DNA of 5,415 bases, from positions 1 through 5,415 of the forward strand of contig NCBR01000176.1 of the NCBI GenBank assembly GCA_002279285.1. The letters run 5' to 3'. A program made the position numbers and the translations under genes. The notes under the pieces are model-generated. The model had not been told where the DNA came from, searched no databases, and worked only from the letters and a program-made list of their open reading frames with translations. Below are positions 1 through 5,415 of this stretch, piece by piece (positions within the stretch are counted from its first letter, which is position 1; each line of letters starts with the position of its first letter). Source of the DNA: Acidobacteria bacterium 37-71-11. Its GTDB lineage: Bacteria; Acidobacteriota; Thermoanaerobaculia; Thermoanaerobaculales; Thermoanaerobaculaceae.

Positions 1-1668
1 CTGTCGCGCGGCGGCTCGGACTGGGTGACGATCCACGTCCGCGACGTCGCCACGGGCAAGGATCTGCCGGACATCATCCGGTGGGTGAAGTTCTCCGGCG
101 CCGCGTGGACCGAAGACGGCAAGGGCTTCTTCTACTCGCGCTACCCGGCCGCGCCGGCGGGCAAAGCGGTCAGCCAGCGGGTCATCAATCAGACGCTGTA
201 CTACCACCGCCTGGGGACCGACCAGAGCGTGGACACCTTGGTCTACGCCCGTCCCGACCTCCCGGAGTGGATCATCAACGGCAGCGTGAGCCAGGACGGC
301 CGCTATCTCTTCGTCTACCTCCAAAACGGCACCGCGTCGGAGAACGAGCTGTTCTACGTCGATCTCGGCAACCCCCTGGAGCCGGCGGTCGGCGGAGCGG
401 TCAAGCCGCTCTACACGAAGAACGACGCGACATACGCGGTCGTCGGTCACGACGAGAAGACGCTGTTCATTCGGACGACGCTGGGGGCGCCGAAGGGACG
501 GATCGTCGCGGCCGCGTTCGGGGACACCGATCCGGCGCACTGGCGCGTTGTGGTGCCGGAGGGCGAGGGGGTGATCCGGGGCGCGGCGATGGCGGGCGGC
601 AAGATCCTCGCGAACCTCCAGGTGGCGGCGACGAGCCGGCTCGCCTTGTACTCCACCACCGGCAAGCCGCAGGGCGCGGTCGCGCTGCCTGGGCTGGGTT
701 CGGTCGCCGGGCTCTCCGCCCGCAACGATTCGAACGTCGTCTACTACGGCTTCACCTCGTTCCTGATCCCCGCGTCCGTCTACACCTACGACGTCGCCAG
801 CGCCAAGATCGGGACGTTCTTCAAGCCCGACGTGGCGTTCGACCCGTCGCCGTACGAAGAGAAGCAGGTGTTCTACCCGTCCAAAGACGGCACCAGAATT
901 CCGATGTTCATCGTGGCGAAGAAGGGCGTGAAGCTCGACGGGAGCAACCCGACGCTCCTGTACGCCTACGGCGGTTTCGACATCACGATCACGCCGGCGT
1001 TCAGCCCGTGGCTGCCGGCGTGGTTGGAGCTCGGGGGCGTCTACGCCGTCGCCAACCTGCGCGGCGGCGGCGAGTTCGGCGAGGCCTGGCACCGGGCCGG
1101 GATGCTGGGAAACAAGCAGAACGTCTTCGACGACTTCGCCTGGGCGGCGAAATACCTGATCGGCGCAAAGTACACGTCGCCCAAGCGGCTCGGCATCATG
1201 GGGTACTCGAACGGCGGCCTCCTCGTCGGCGCCTCCATCACGCAGAACCCGGCGTTGTTCGGGGCGGCGTACGCGGGCGCGGGGGTCATGGACATGCTGC
1301 GCTACCAGAAGTTCTCGGGTGGCGCGCTGTGGGCGCCGGAGTACGGCACCTCGAACGACGAGAAGGCGTTCCGCTGGCTCGACGCATACTCGCCGCTGGC
1401 GAACGTGAAGAAGGGGACGTGTTACCCGCCGACGATCATCACGACCGCCGACCACGACGACCGCGTGGTGCCGAGCCACTCGTACCAGTTCGCGGCCGCG
1501 CTGCAGCACGCCCAGGGGTGCGCCAACCCGGTGCTCATTCGCGTCGAGACGAAGACGAGTCACGGCTACATGCCGACCGACAAGCGCATCGCCCAGACGG
1601 CCGACATCGACGCGTTCATGGCGTTCAGTCTGGGCATCGTCAAGCCGCCGGCTCCGGCGCCGCACTGA
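1..1668 (+). CDS. Prolyl oligopeptidase (S9A serine peptidase), 5' end cut by window edge
   Basis: This serine peptidase cleaves short peptides on the carboxyl side of proline. The reading frame is open from base 1 (555 residues visible), so the true start lies outside the window; a GTG at 25 is internal. Family members are usually about 700 residues, so roughly 150 N-terminal residues, including any signal peptide, are missing and location cannot be judged. Counting from base 1, residues 1 to about 285 are the beta-propeller with the family-typical RDVATGKDLPD and GKGFFYSRYP stretches. Residues 288-548 are the alpha/beta-hydrolase domain. Visible active-site residues are Ser403 in GYSNGG, Asp486 in DHDDRVVP, His521 in TSHGY, oxyanion Tyr323 in YAYGGF, Trp444 in ALWAPEYG, and Arg488, which matches the substrate-binding arginine of porcine POP. 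The triad is intact, so the enzyme is probably active. It ends in a short proline-rich tail (KPPAPAPH). Family assignment is very secure; the physiological substrate is unknown. Confidence 0.96.
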   Translation: MSRGGSDWVTIHVRDVATGKDLPDIIRWVKFSGAAWTEDGKGFFYSRYPAAPAGKAVSQRVINQTLYYHRLGTDQSVDTLVYARPDLPEWIINGSVSQDGRYLFVYLQNGTASENELFYVDLGNPLEPAVGGAVKPLYTKNDATYAVVGHDEKTLFIRTTLGAPKGRIVAAAFGDTDPAHWRVVVPEGEGVIRGAAMAGGKILANLQVAATSRLALYSTTGKPQGAVALPGLGSVAGLSARNDSNVVYYGFTSFLIPASVYTYDVASAKIGTFFKPDVAFDPSPYEEKQVFYPSKDGTRIPMFIVAKKGVKLDGSNPTLLYAYGGFDITITPAFSPWLPAWLELGGVYAVANLRGGGEFGEAWHRAGMLGNKQNVFDDFAWAAKYLIGAKYTSPKRLGIMGYSNGGLLVGASITQNPALFGAAYAGAGVMDMLRYQKFSGGALWAPEYGTSNDEKAFRWLDAYSPLANVKKGTCYPPTIITTADHDDRVVPSHSYQFAAALQHAQGCANPVLIRVETKTSHGYMPTDKRIAQTADIDAFMAFSLGIVKPPAPAPH

Positions 1669-1691
1669 GCCGGGTCTCGCCGGCCGCGACG

Positions 1692-1720
1692 TTGCGCCCC
1701 GGCCCGCCGTCGAGCATGAT
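1692..1720 (+). promoter_or_regulatory. Predicted sigma70-type promoter of the small membrane protein gene (leaderless arrangement)
   Basis: TTGCGC at 1692-1697 and CATGAT at 1715-1720 are separated by exactly 17 bp, each matching the sigma70 consensus at four of six bases. The -10 box ends 6 nt before the GTG at 1727, so transcription would begin at or next to the start codon. There is no purine-rich Shine-Dalgarno sequence in front of the GTG. Each box alone is weak; support comes from the same geometry recurring upstream of the later genes. Confidence 0.45.
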
Positions 1721-1726
1721 GGCGGC

Positions 1727-2008
1727 GTGGGCAACCTCGACCGCTTCCAGCCGCTGTCGCTGGCGGCGGCGGCTCTGACGCTGCTGCTGTCGCTGCTCGT
1801 TTCCGGCGGCCTGGTGGTCCGCCTGATGCTGATCGAGATCGCCCTCCTCGTCATGATCTGGTGCGGCGAGATGATCGGAAAGTTCATCGGGTTCGGGATC
1901 ACTCAGGAAACCCCGGGATGTTTCGTCGCCGGGATCGGTTGGGCGGGACAGATCCTGCTGCTGATCGCCGTCGCGGCGCTCGCCGTGGTCAAGCTCGTCC
2001 ACCACTGA
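1727..2008 (+). CDS. Small multi-spanning membrane protein of unknown function
   Basis: I do not recognise a named family. The 93-residue product is strongly hydrophobic, with likely membrane segments at about residues 9-31, 33-47 and 65-91, suggesting an integral inner-membrane protein with two or three helices. The middle (residues 45-64) holds the most distinctive part: WCGEMIGKFIGFG, then QETPGCF, giving two cysteines (46, 65) and a Pro-Gly turn before the last helix. It ends in KLVHH. The GTG start is chosen because the first hydrophobic segment follows directly, no in-frame ATG lies close upstream, and a promoter-like pair is placed 6 nt before it. It follows the peptidase gene by 58 bp and precedes uvrC by 85 bp; neither neighbour indicates its job. 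Codon use is GC-rich like the surroundings. It is probably real, but the exact start is uncertain. Confidence 0.75.
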   Translation: MGNLDRFQPLSLAAAALTLLLSLLVSGGLVVRLMLIEIALLVMIWCGEMIGKFIGFGITQETPGCFVAGIGWAGQILLLIAVAALAVVKLVHH

Positions 2009-2032
2009 CCGGCCGGCGCCGCGCTCGGCCGG
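2009..2032 (+). terminator. GC-rich hairpin directly after the small membrane protein gene, possible terminator
   Basis: CCGGCCG at 2009-2015 and CGGCCGG at 2026-2032 form a perfect 7-bp all-GC stem with a 10-nt loop, starting on the base after the TGA stop codon. No T-run follows, so it is not a classical intrinsic terminator. It could be a pause or 3'-end protecting hairpin, or chance in GC-rich DNA. Confidence 0.3.
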
Positions 2033-2047
2033 ACGGACGGCGGCGAA

Positions 2048-2072
2048 GGCGCCGGGGGACATGTCCGGCGCC
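2048..2072. repeat. Perfect inverted repeat in the uvrC promoter region, possible operator
   Basis: GGCGCCGG at 2048-2055 is repeated as its reverse complement CCGGCGCC at 2065-2072, giving an 8-bp arm and a 9-bp centre. Inside it, 2057-2066 (GGACATGTCC) is a perfect 10-bp palindrome. The element ends 9 bp before the predicted uvrC -10 box, so a bound protein would overlap RNA polymerase. It does not match the E. coli (CTGT-N8-ACAG) or Bacillus-type (GAAC-N4-GTTC) LexA boxes. It could instead act as a hairpin in read-through RNA. Confidence 0.4.
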
Positions 2073-2078
2073 GGTTCG

Positions 2079-2087
2079 TGGTTGAAT
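2079..2087 (+). promoter_or_regulatory. Predicted extended -10 promoter of uvrC (leaderless arrangement)
   Basis: TTGAAT at 2082-2087 matches the -10 consensus at four of six bases and is preceded by TG at 2079-2080 with one intervening base, the extended -10 arrangement. It ends 6 nt before the uvrC ATG at 2094. No good -35 hexamer lies 16-18 bp upstream, where the inverted repeat sits. AGGA at 2088-2091 is only 2 nt from the ATG, too close to serve as a ribosome binding site. Confidence 0.4.
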
Positions 2088-2093
2088 AGGACG

Positions 2094-3899
2094 ATGGAGA
2101 ACGAGCACCCCCTGCTGGAGCGGGCCCGGCGTGCCCCCGAAGCACCAGGCGTCTACCAGTTCCAGGACGCGAAGGGGAAGGTCCTGTACGTCGGCAAGGC
2201 CAAGCACCTGCGCCGGCGCGTGCTCTCCTACTTCTCGCGCCGTCTCGAGCCTCGCCTCGCCGGGATGCTCGCCCGCGCCAAGGGCCTCGAGTTCGTAGTC
2301 ACCGGCACCGAGGTCGAGGCGCTCATCCTGGAGAACCGCCTCATCAAGCGCCACCGGCCCCGCTTCAACGTCCTGCTGCGCGACGACAAGACCTACGCGT
2401 ACGTCAAGCTGACGACGGGCGAAGCGTGGCCGCGCGCGTATCTCACCCGGCGGGTGCTCGACGACGGCCACAGCTACTTCGGGCCGTATCTGGGGCACGG
2501 GATGGCGGCGCGAGTCATGGATCTGATCCGGACCCGGACCCAGGTGCGGACCTGCACGATCGAGGTCGACGGCTCGCTGCCGCGGCCGTGCCTCTACCAC
2601 GGCATGGGGGCGTGCCTGGGGCCGTGCGTGGCGGGCCTCACGACCTCCGAAGAGTACGCGCGCGCCGTCGAGGAAGTCACACTGCTGCTGGAAGGGCGAC
2701 ACCAGGAGCTGCGGCCACGCCTCGAGACGCAGATGTGGCGCGCGGCCGAGGCGCACGAGTTCGAGCGGGCGGCCCGCTATCGCGACCTCGTGCGCGCGCT
2801 TGACGAGTTGTCGCAAGCACAGAACGTGGAAATCGCCGGTTCTGGCTCGGTGGATGTGATTGGCGTGGAGGGCGACGGCCGGGACGCGTCGGCGGTCGTC
2901 CTCATCTACCGCGAGGGCAAGCTCGTGGACAAGCGGGAGTTTCACTGGGAGGGGCTGGACGGGCCCGCCGGCGCAGAGTTCCTGGCGGCGTTCCTCGGCC
3001 AGTTCTACGAGGCCAATCCGGCCGTCCCGGAGCGCGTGGAGGTACCGACCGCGCCGGAGGGGGCCGAGGCGATCGCGGGGTTTCTGCGGCAGCGCCGCGG
3101 CGCCCCGGTCCGGCTGGCGGTCCCGAAGCGCGGGCAGCGCGCCCGGGTCCTCGAGTTGGCGCGGGAGAACGCGCGGGAGGCGTTCCGGCTGCGGTTCCGC
3201 CACCCGCGGGGCGAGGCCGAGAGGGTGGGCGCCGCGGTTGCGGCGGCGCTCGGGCTTGCCGGCCCCGTCGGGCGAATCGAGTGCTTCGACATCTCGCACC
3301 TGCAGGGGGAGGCGCAGGTCGCCTCGCTGGTGGTGTGGGAGCGGGGCAAGCTCAAGAAGGGCGAGTATCGCTCGTTCAACGTGCGCGCGGGCCTCGGCGC
3401 CGACGACCCGGGCGCGATCGCGGAGGCCGTGGAGCGCAGGTACCGCAGGCGCCTGGCGGAAGGGGCCGCGCTCCCCGACCTGGTCCTGATCGACGGCGGC
3501 CGCACGCAGCTCGACGCGGCGCTGCGCGCGCTGGCCGCCGTCGGGTGCGAGCGTCCCGCCGCTGGGCTCGCGAAGCGGCTCGAGGAGATCGTGCTCCCCG
3601 GCGCGGCGCGGCCGTTGCTGCTCGAGGCCCACGACCCGGTGCGGCTGCTCCTGCAGCGGGTCCGCGATGAGGCGCACCGCTTCGCCGTCACCCGCCACCG
3701 GAGGCGGCGCAGCGCCCGCAGGCTCGCGACGCAGCTCCTGGCGGTGCCGGGGATCGGGCCGCAGCGGTCGCACCGGCTGCTGCGGGAGTTCGGCTCGCTC
3801 GACGGCGTCCGCGCCGCGACGGCAGAGGCGCTGGCCGCCGCGGTCGGGACGAAGGCCGCGGCGGCGCTGTGGCGGAGCCTGCACGGCGCCACCCTTTGA
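2094..3899 (+). CDS. uvrC: UvrC, excinuclease ABC subunit C
   Basis: UvrC is the cytoplasmic nuclease of nucleotide excision repair: with UvrB bound at a lesion it cuts the damaged strand on both sides. The 601-residue length is normal (E. coli about 610). Domains in order are: GIY-YIG nuclease (GVY at 19-21, YVG at 32-34, metal-binding Glu80 in the LIL-E-NRLIK stretch) for the 3' cut; four cysteines C154, C166, C174 and C178 that match the E. coli iron-sulphur ligands; a UVR helix at about 206-241 (HEFERAARYRDL) that contacts UvrB; an RNase H-like nuclease for the 5' cut with Asp399 in FDISH, Asp438 in GADDPG, Asp467 in LIDGG and His528 in RDEAH; and a helix-hairpin-helix DNA-binding end (VPGIGP from about 551). 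ATG 2094 is preferred over the in-frame ATG 2061, which lies inside the promoter-region palindrome and would add 11 residues unlike the family N-terminus. uvrA and uvrB are not in the window. Confidence 0.98.
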   Translation: MENEHPLLERARRAPEAPGVYQFQDAKGKVLYVGKAKHLRRRVLSYFSRRLEPRLAGMLARAKGLEFVVTGTEVEALILENRLIKRHRPRFNVLLRDDKTYAYVKLTTGEAWPRAYLTRRVLDDGHSYFGPYLGHGMAARVMDLIRTRTQVRTCTIEVDGSLPRPCLYHGMGACLGPCVAGLTTSEEYARAVEEVTLLLEGRHQELRPRLETQMWRAAEAHEFERAARYRDLVRALDELSQAQNVEIAGSGSVDVIGVEGDGRDASAVVLIYREGKLVDKREFHWEGLDGPAGAEFLAAFLGQFYEANPAVPERVEVPTAPEGAEAIAGFLRQRRGAPVRLAVPKRGQRARVLELARENAREAFRLRFRHPRGEAERVGAAVAAALGLAGPVGRIECFDISHLQGEAQVASLVVWERGKLKKGEYRSFNVRAGLGADDPGAIAEAVERRYRRRLAEGAALPDLVLIDGGRTQLDAALRALAAVGCERPAAGLAKRLEEIVLPGAARPLLLEAHDPVRLLLQRVRDEAHRFAVTRHRRRRSARRLATQLLAVPGIGPQRSHRLLREFGSLDGVRAATAEALAAAVGTKAAAALWRSLHGATL

Positions 3900-3924
3900 C
3901 GATCAGACCGAGTTTCGCTACTGT
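3896..3924 (+). promoter_or_regulatory. Predicted sigma70-type promoter of the SPOR-like gene, overlapping the uvrC stop codon
   Basis: TTGACG (3896-3901; five of six consensus bases) and TACTGT (3919-3924) are exactly 17 bp apart. The -35 box contains the uvrC TGA stop at 3897-3899. The -10 box ends 7 nt before the ATG at 3932, so the mRNA would have almost no leader. No Shine-Dalgarno motif precedes the ATG. This and the promoter at 4984 are the best-looking of the four in the window. Confidence 0.6.
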
Positions 3925-3931
3925 TGCGGGT

Positions 3932-4987
3932 ATGGGACGCACATCCGCGGCTGGCCAGCTGGCCCTTTGGGTCGGGCGAAAAGGGAAGGGTACGGCGCGC
4001 CTGCGCTGGGCCGACAGCGAGCTGGTGCTCTACGTGTCGGGGCTGCAGATCGTGGCGGTCGAGGGCGACGACCACGAGCGCCTCGCCGCCGCGTTCGGCC
4101 TCACCGACGGCGGCGAGTGGTTCACCGAGGCGGCGGCGGCAGTGGCGGCCGGCCAGGTCTCGCAGGCCGAGGGGAACGCCGTCGTCAAGCGGGCGGTGTC
4201 CGAGCGGCTGCGGGAGTTCCTCATGGCGCCCGACGCGGAGGCAACCTTCGACAGCGCTCTCCCGTTCGAGCCCAAGGGCCTGACGATCTCATACCCGCAC
4301 CTCGTGATGGAGTTGGGGCTGGGCCCCGGCGGCGAGGAGTTGGTCGGCGTGTTCCTCCCCGATCCGGCGTTGATCCTCCGCCGGCTCCCGGACTTCCCCA
4401 AGCGGGTAGGCGCGCTCGGGCTGACCGAGGAGGGGATGGCGATCCTGGCCAAGGTCAACGACCAGCGGACCGCGCAGGAAATCTCGGACCCGTCGCCGCA
4501 CGGCAGGGACCTGGCTCTGCGCCTGCTCGCCGCGGCCGCCGGCGCCGGTCTCGTCGAGGCCGTGTCGAAAGTCGCCGAGACGCCGCTGTCCACGACGCAG
4601 GCGCCTCGGTTCGGCCTCGCGCCGCGGCGCCGGATCTGGCCCCGGGTGGCGCTCGTCCTGGCGCTCGTCGTGGGCGCTGCGCTGCTGCTGTACTTCCGCC
4701 CGTGGGAGACCGCCGCGGTGGTCGGAGGCGGCGGGCCGTGGGCCGTGGCTGTGGACGGCGGCTGTCAGCCGGCCGAGCTCGAGCGCCTCTACCGCCGCCA
4801 GGAACAGGACAAGGCGAACCTGCGCGTCGTCCCGTTCGGGCGTGGGGACGGGCAGTGCTATCGGCTGATCTGGGGCCATTTCCCGACGAAGGAAGCGGCG
4901 GACGACGCGATGGCGCACCTGCCGGCCGGGGTCGTCGCGCGGGGGTTTCCGCCGCACGTTGTCCGGGTCGAGGGCAGTGCGCCTTGA
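3932..4987 (+). CDS. Single-pass membrane protein: PATAN/DUF4388-like cytoplasmic part plus extracytoplasmic SPOR-like domain
   Basis: This 351-residue protein looks modular. Residues about 9-114 resemble a diverged PATAN/DUF4388 domain (strand pattern GTARLRWADSELVLYVSG, later RLREFLMAPDAEATFDS). Residues about 155-212 look like the winged-helix-type segment often found with such domains (LTEEGMAILAKVNDQRTAQEI). A single transmembrane helix at 239-255 follows the basic PRRRIWPR, so the N-terminal two thirds should be cytoplasmic. Residues about 269-347 form a SPOR-like domain with CYRLIWGHFPTKEAA; SPOR domains bind peptidoglycan glycan strands stripped of peptides. The only cysteines, C278 and C309, both lie in this outer domain. 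ATG 3932 is chosen because it follows a promoter by 7 nt; the in-frame GTG at 3869 would overlap uvrC by 31 bp. It could link a cytoplasmic signalling module to the cell wall, but function is inferred from domains only. Confidence 0.85.
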   Translation: MGRTSAAGQLALWVGRKGKGTARLRWADSELVLYVSGLQIVAVEGDDHERLAAAFGLTDGGEWFTEAAAAVAAGQVSQAEGNAVVKRAVSERLREFLMAPDAEATFDSALPFEPKGLTISYPHLVMELGLGPGGEELVGVFLPDPALILRRLPDFPKRVGALGLTEEGMAILAKVNDQRTAQEISDPSPHGRDLALRLLAAAAGAGLVEAVSKVAETPLSTTQAPRFGLAPRRRIWPRVALVLALVVGAALLLYFRPWETAAVVGGGGPWAVAVDGGCQPAELERLYRRQEQDKANLRVVPFGRGDGQCYRLIWGHFPTKEAADDAMAHLPAGVVARGFPPHVVRVEGSAP

Positions 4988-5012
4988 GCGTGTCCTGAAA
5001 AGCGGCTAGACT
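4984..5012 (+). promoter_or_regulatory. Predicted sigma70-type promoter of the PATAN/DUF4388 gene, overlapping the preceding stop codon
   Basis: TTGAGC (4984-4989) and TAGACT (5007-5012) are exactly 17 bp apart, each with four of six consensus bases. The -35 box includes the TGA stop (4985-4987) of the SPOR-like gene, as in the promoter at 3896. The -10 box ends 8 nt before the ATG at 5021. No Shine-Dalgarno sequence is present, so a leaderless or near-leaderless message is predicted. Confidence 0.55.
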
Positions 5013-5020
5013 CGGCTGAG

Positions 5021-5415
5021 ATGACCCAGGGGCTGATTCCGAAGGGGCGTTTCGACGCCGGCGGGCTACCGCCGCTACTTCGCGATGTCGTGCGCAGACT
5101 GGCCGTCGGACGCCTGGACATCGCCGGCGGGGGCGAGACGCGCCACATCTGGTTCGAGACCGGCCAGGCGCGGGCGGTGGCGTCCGACGCCGAGGACGAG
5201 AAGCTCGGGAAGTGGCTGGTCAACCGCGGCGTCCTCGACGGGAGTCGCATGGCGATCGCGCTGCTGCGGCAGCCGGACGGGGTCCGTTTCGGTGCGTTCC
5301 TCGTGCAGGAAGGGCTCCTCGGCCCCGAGGCGCTCACGGAGGAGCTCGAGGCGCTCTCGGTCGGCATCGTCTCGCACATGCTGATGGAGCCGGGGGAGTG
5401 GAGGTACTTCGACGG
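5021..5415 (+). CDS. PATAN/DUF4388-domain protein, 3' end cut by window edge
   Basis: The frame runs open from ATG 5021 to the right edge, giving 131 complete codons without a stop. The fragment reads as a PATAN/DUF4388 domain, named after the cyanobacterial PatA N-terminus and frequent in gliding or surface-motility and signalling proteins. It opens with LPPLLRDVVRRLAVGRLDI, then the hairpin HIWFETGQARAVAS typical of the domain. Two related helical units follow, KLGKWLVNRGVLDGSRM (61-77) and FGAFLVQEGLLGPEAL (90-105), like the paired units in type II secretion ATPase N-termini. It continues with IVSHMLMEPGEWRYFDG (116-132, last codon incomplete). No signal peptide or membrane segment is visible, so a cytoplasmic start is likely. 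What follows the domain (receiver, winged helix, TPR or other) is unknown. The start lies 33 bp after the SPOR-like gene, whose N-terminal part it resembles. Confidence 0.85.
   Translation, partial: MTQGLIPKGRFDAGGLPPLLRDVVRRLAVGRLDIAGGGETRHIWFETGQARAVASDAEDEKLGKWLVNRGVLDGSRMAIALLRQPDGVRFGAFLVQEGLLGPEALTEELEALSVGIVSHMLMEPGEWRYFD

Noticed and set aside
1648..1673. CCGGCTC (1648-1654) and GAGCCGG (1667-1673) form a 7-bp stem across the peptidase stop codon; considered as a terminator.
   Set aside because: The loop is 12 nt, the stem is partly inside the coding sequence, and no T-run follows; such stems are common by chance at this GC content.
81..1778. A 565-residue + strand open frame overlapping the prolyl oligopeptidase gene.
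   Set aside because: The translation is low-complexity Arg/Gly/Ala sequence out of frame with an intact, well-conserved peptidase; it is a by-product of high GC.
2057..2066. GGACATGTCC matches the eukaryotic p53 half-site consensus.
   Set aside because: This is clearly a bacterial sequence, so the resemblance has no biological meaning; only the symmetry is of interest.
2061..2093. Alternative upstream ATG start for uvrC at 2061.
   Set aside because: It would add 11 residues (MSGAGSWLNRT) unlike UvrC N-termini, and lies inside the palindrome upstream of the predicted -10 box, so the predicted transcript would not include it.
1989..3884. A 631-residue open frame on the - strand almost entirely antisense to uvrC.
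   Set aside because: It is rich in Arg, Ala, Pro and Gly with no recognisable domain, and mirrors a uvrC with all conserved residues. Long antisense frames are expected where third positions are nearly all G or C.
3869..3931. Upstream in-frame GTG at 3869 as the start of the SPOR-like protein.
   Set aside because: It would overlap the uvrC helix-hairpin-helix coding end and place the start upstream of the well-formed promoter at 3896-3924.
3667..4998. A 443-residue + strand open frame spanning the end of uvrC and the SPOR-like gene.
   Set aside because: It is out of frame with both genes, has Arg/Gly-rich low-complexity content, and would cover conserved parts of UvrC and the SPOR-like domain.

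Overview
The window is about 70% GC and carries five protein-coding genes, all on the + strand and packed tightly. There are no RNA genes, mobile elements or CRISPR arrays. The gene set suggests a GC-rich environmental bacterium, most likely Acidobacteriota, with Myxococcota as the alternative. The pointers are a prolyl oligopeptidase, a PATAN/DUF4388-type domain gene, and a membrane protein that joins a similar domain to a SPOR-like domain. The lineage call is inference from gene content only.

Layout: (1) the 3' part of a prolyl oligopeptidase (S9A serine peptidase) gene, cut by the left edge, ending at 1668; (2) a small hydrophobic membrane protein of unknown function, 1727-2008; (3) a complete uvrC for nucleotide excision repair, 2094-3899, with every expected catalytic and iron-sulphur residue in place; (4) a 351-residue protein, 3932-4987, with a PATAN/DUF4388-like cytoplasmic half, a winged-helix-like segment, one transmembrane helix and an extracytoplasmic SPOR-like domain; (5) the start of a PATAN/DUF4388 protein, 5021 to the right edge, whose N-terminal region looks like a paralogue of gene 4's.

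The genes do not form an obvious single pathway. Genes 4 and 5 look like a related pair, possibly in envelope or surface-motility signalling. uvrC and the peptidase look like housekeeping or standalone genes.

The most striking pattern is regulatory. None of the four internal start codons has a usable Shine-Dalgarno sequence. Each instead has a -10-like hexamer ending 6-8 nt before the start codon. Three of the four also have a TTG-type -35 hexamer exactly 17 bp further upstream, and the fourth (uvrC) has an extended -10 and a perfect inverted repeat. This suggests that each gene has its own promoter and makes a leaderless or nearly leaderless mRNA, even though the genes look like an operon. 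In two cases the -35 box overlaps the TGA stop codon of the gene before.
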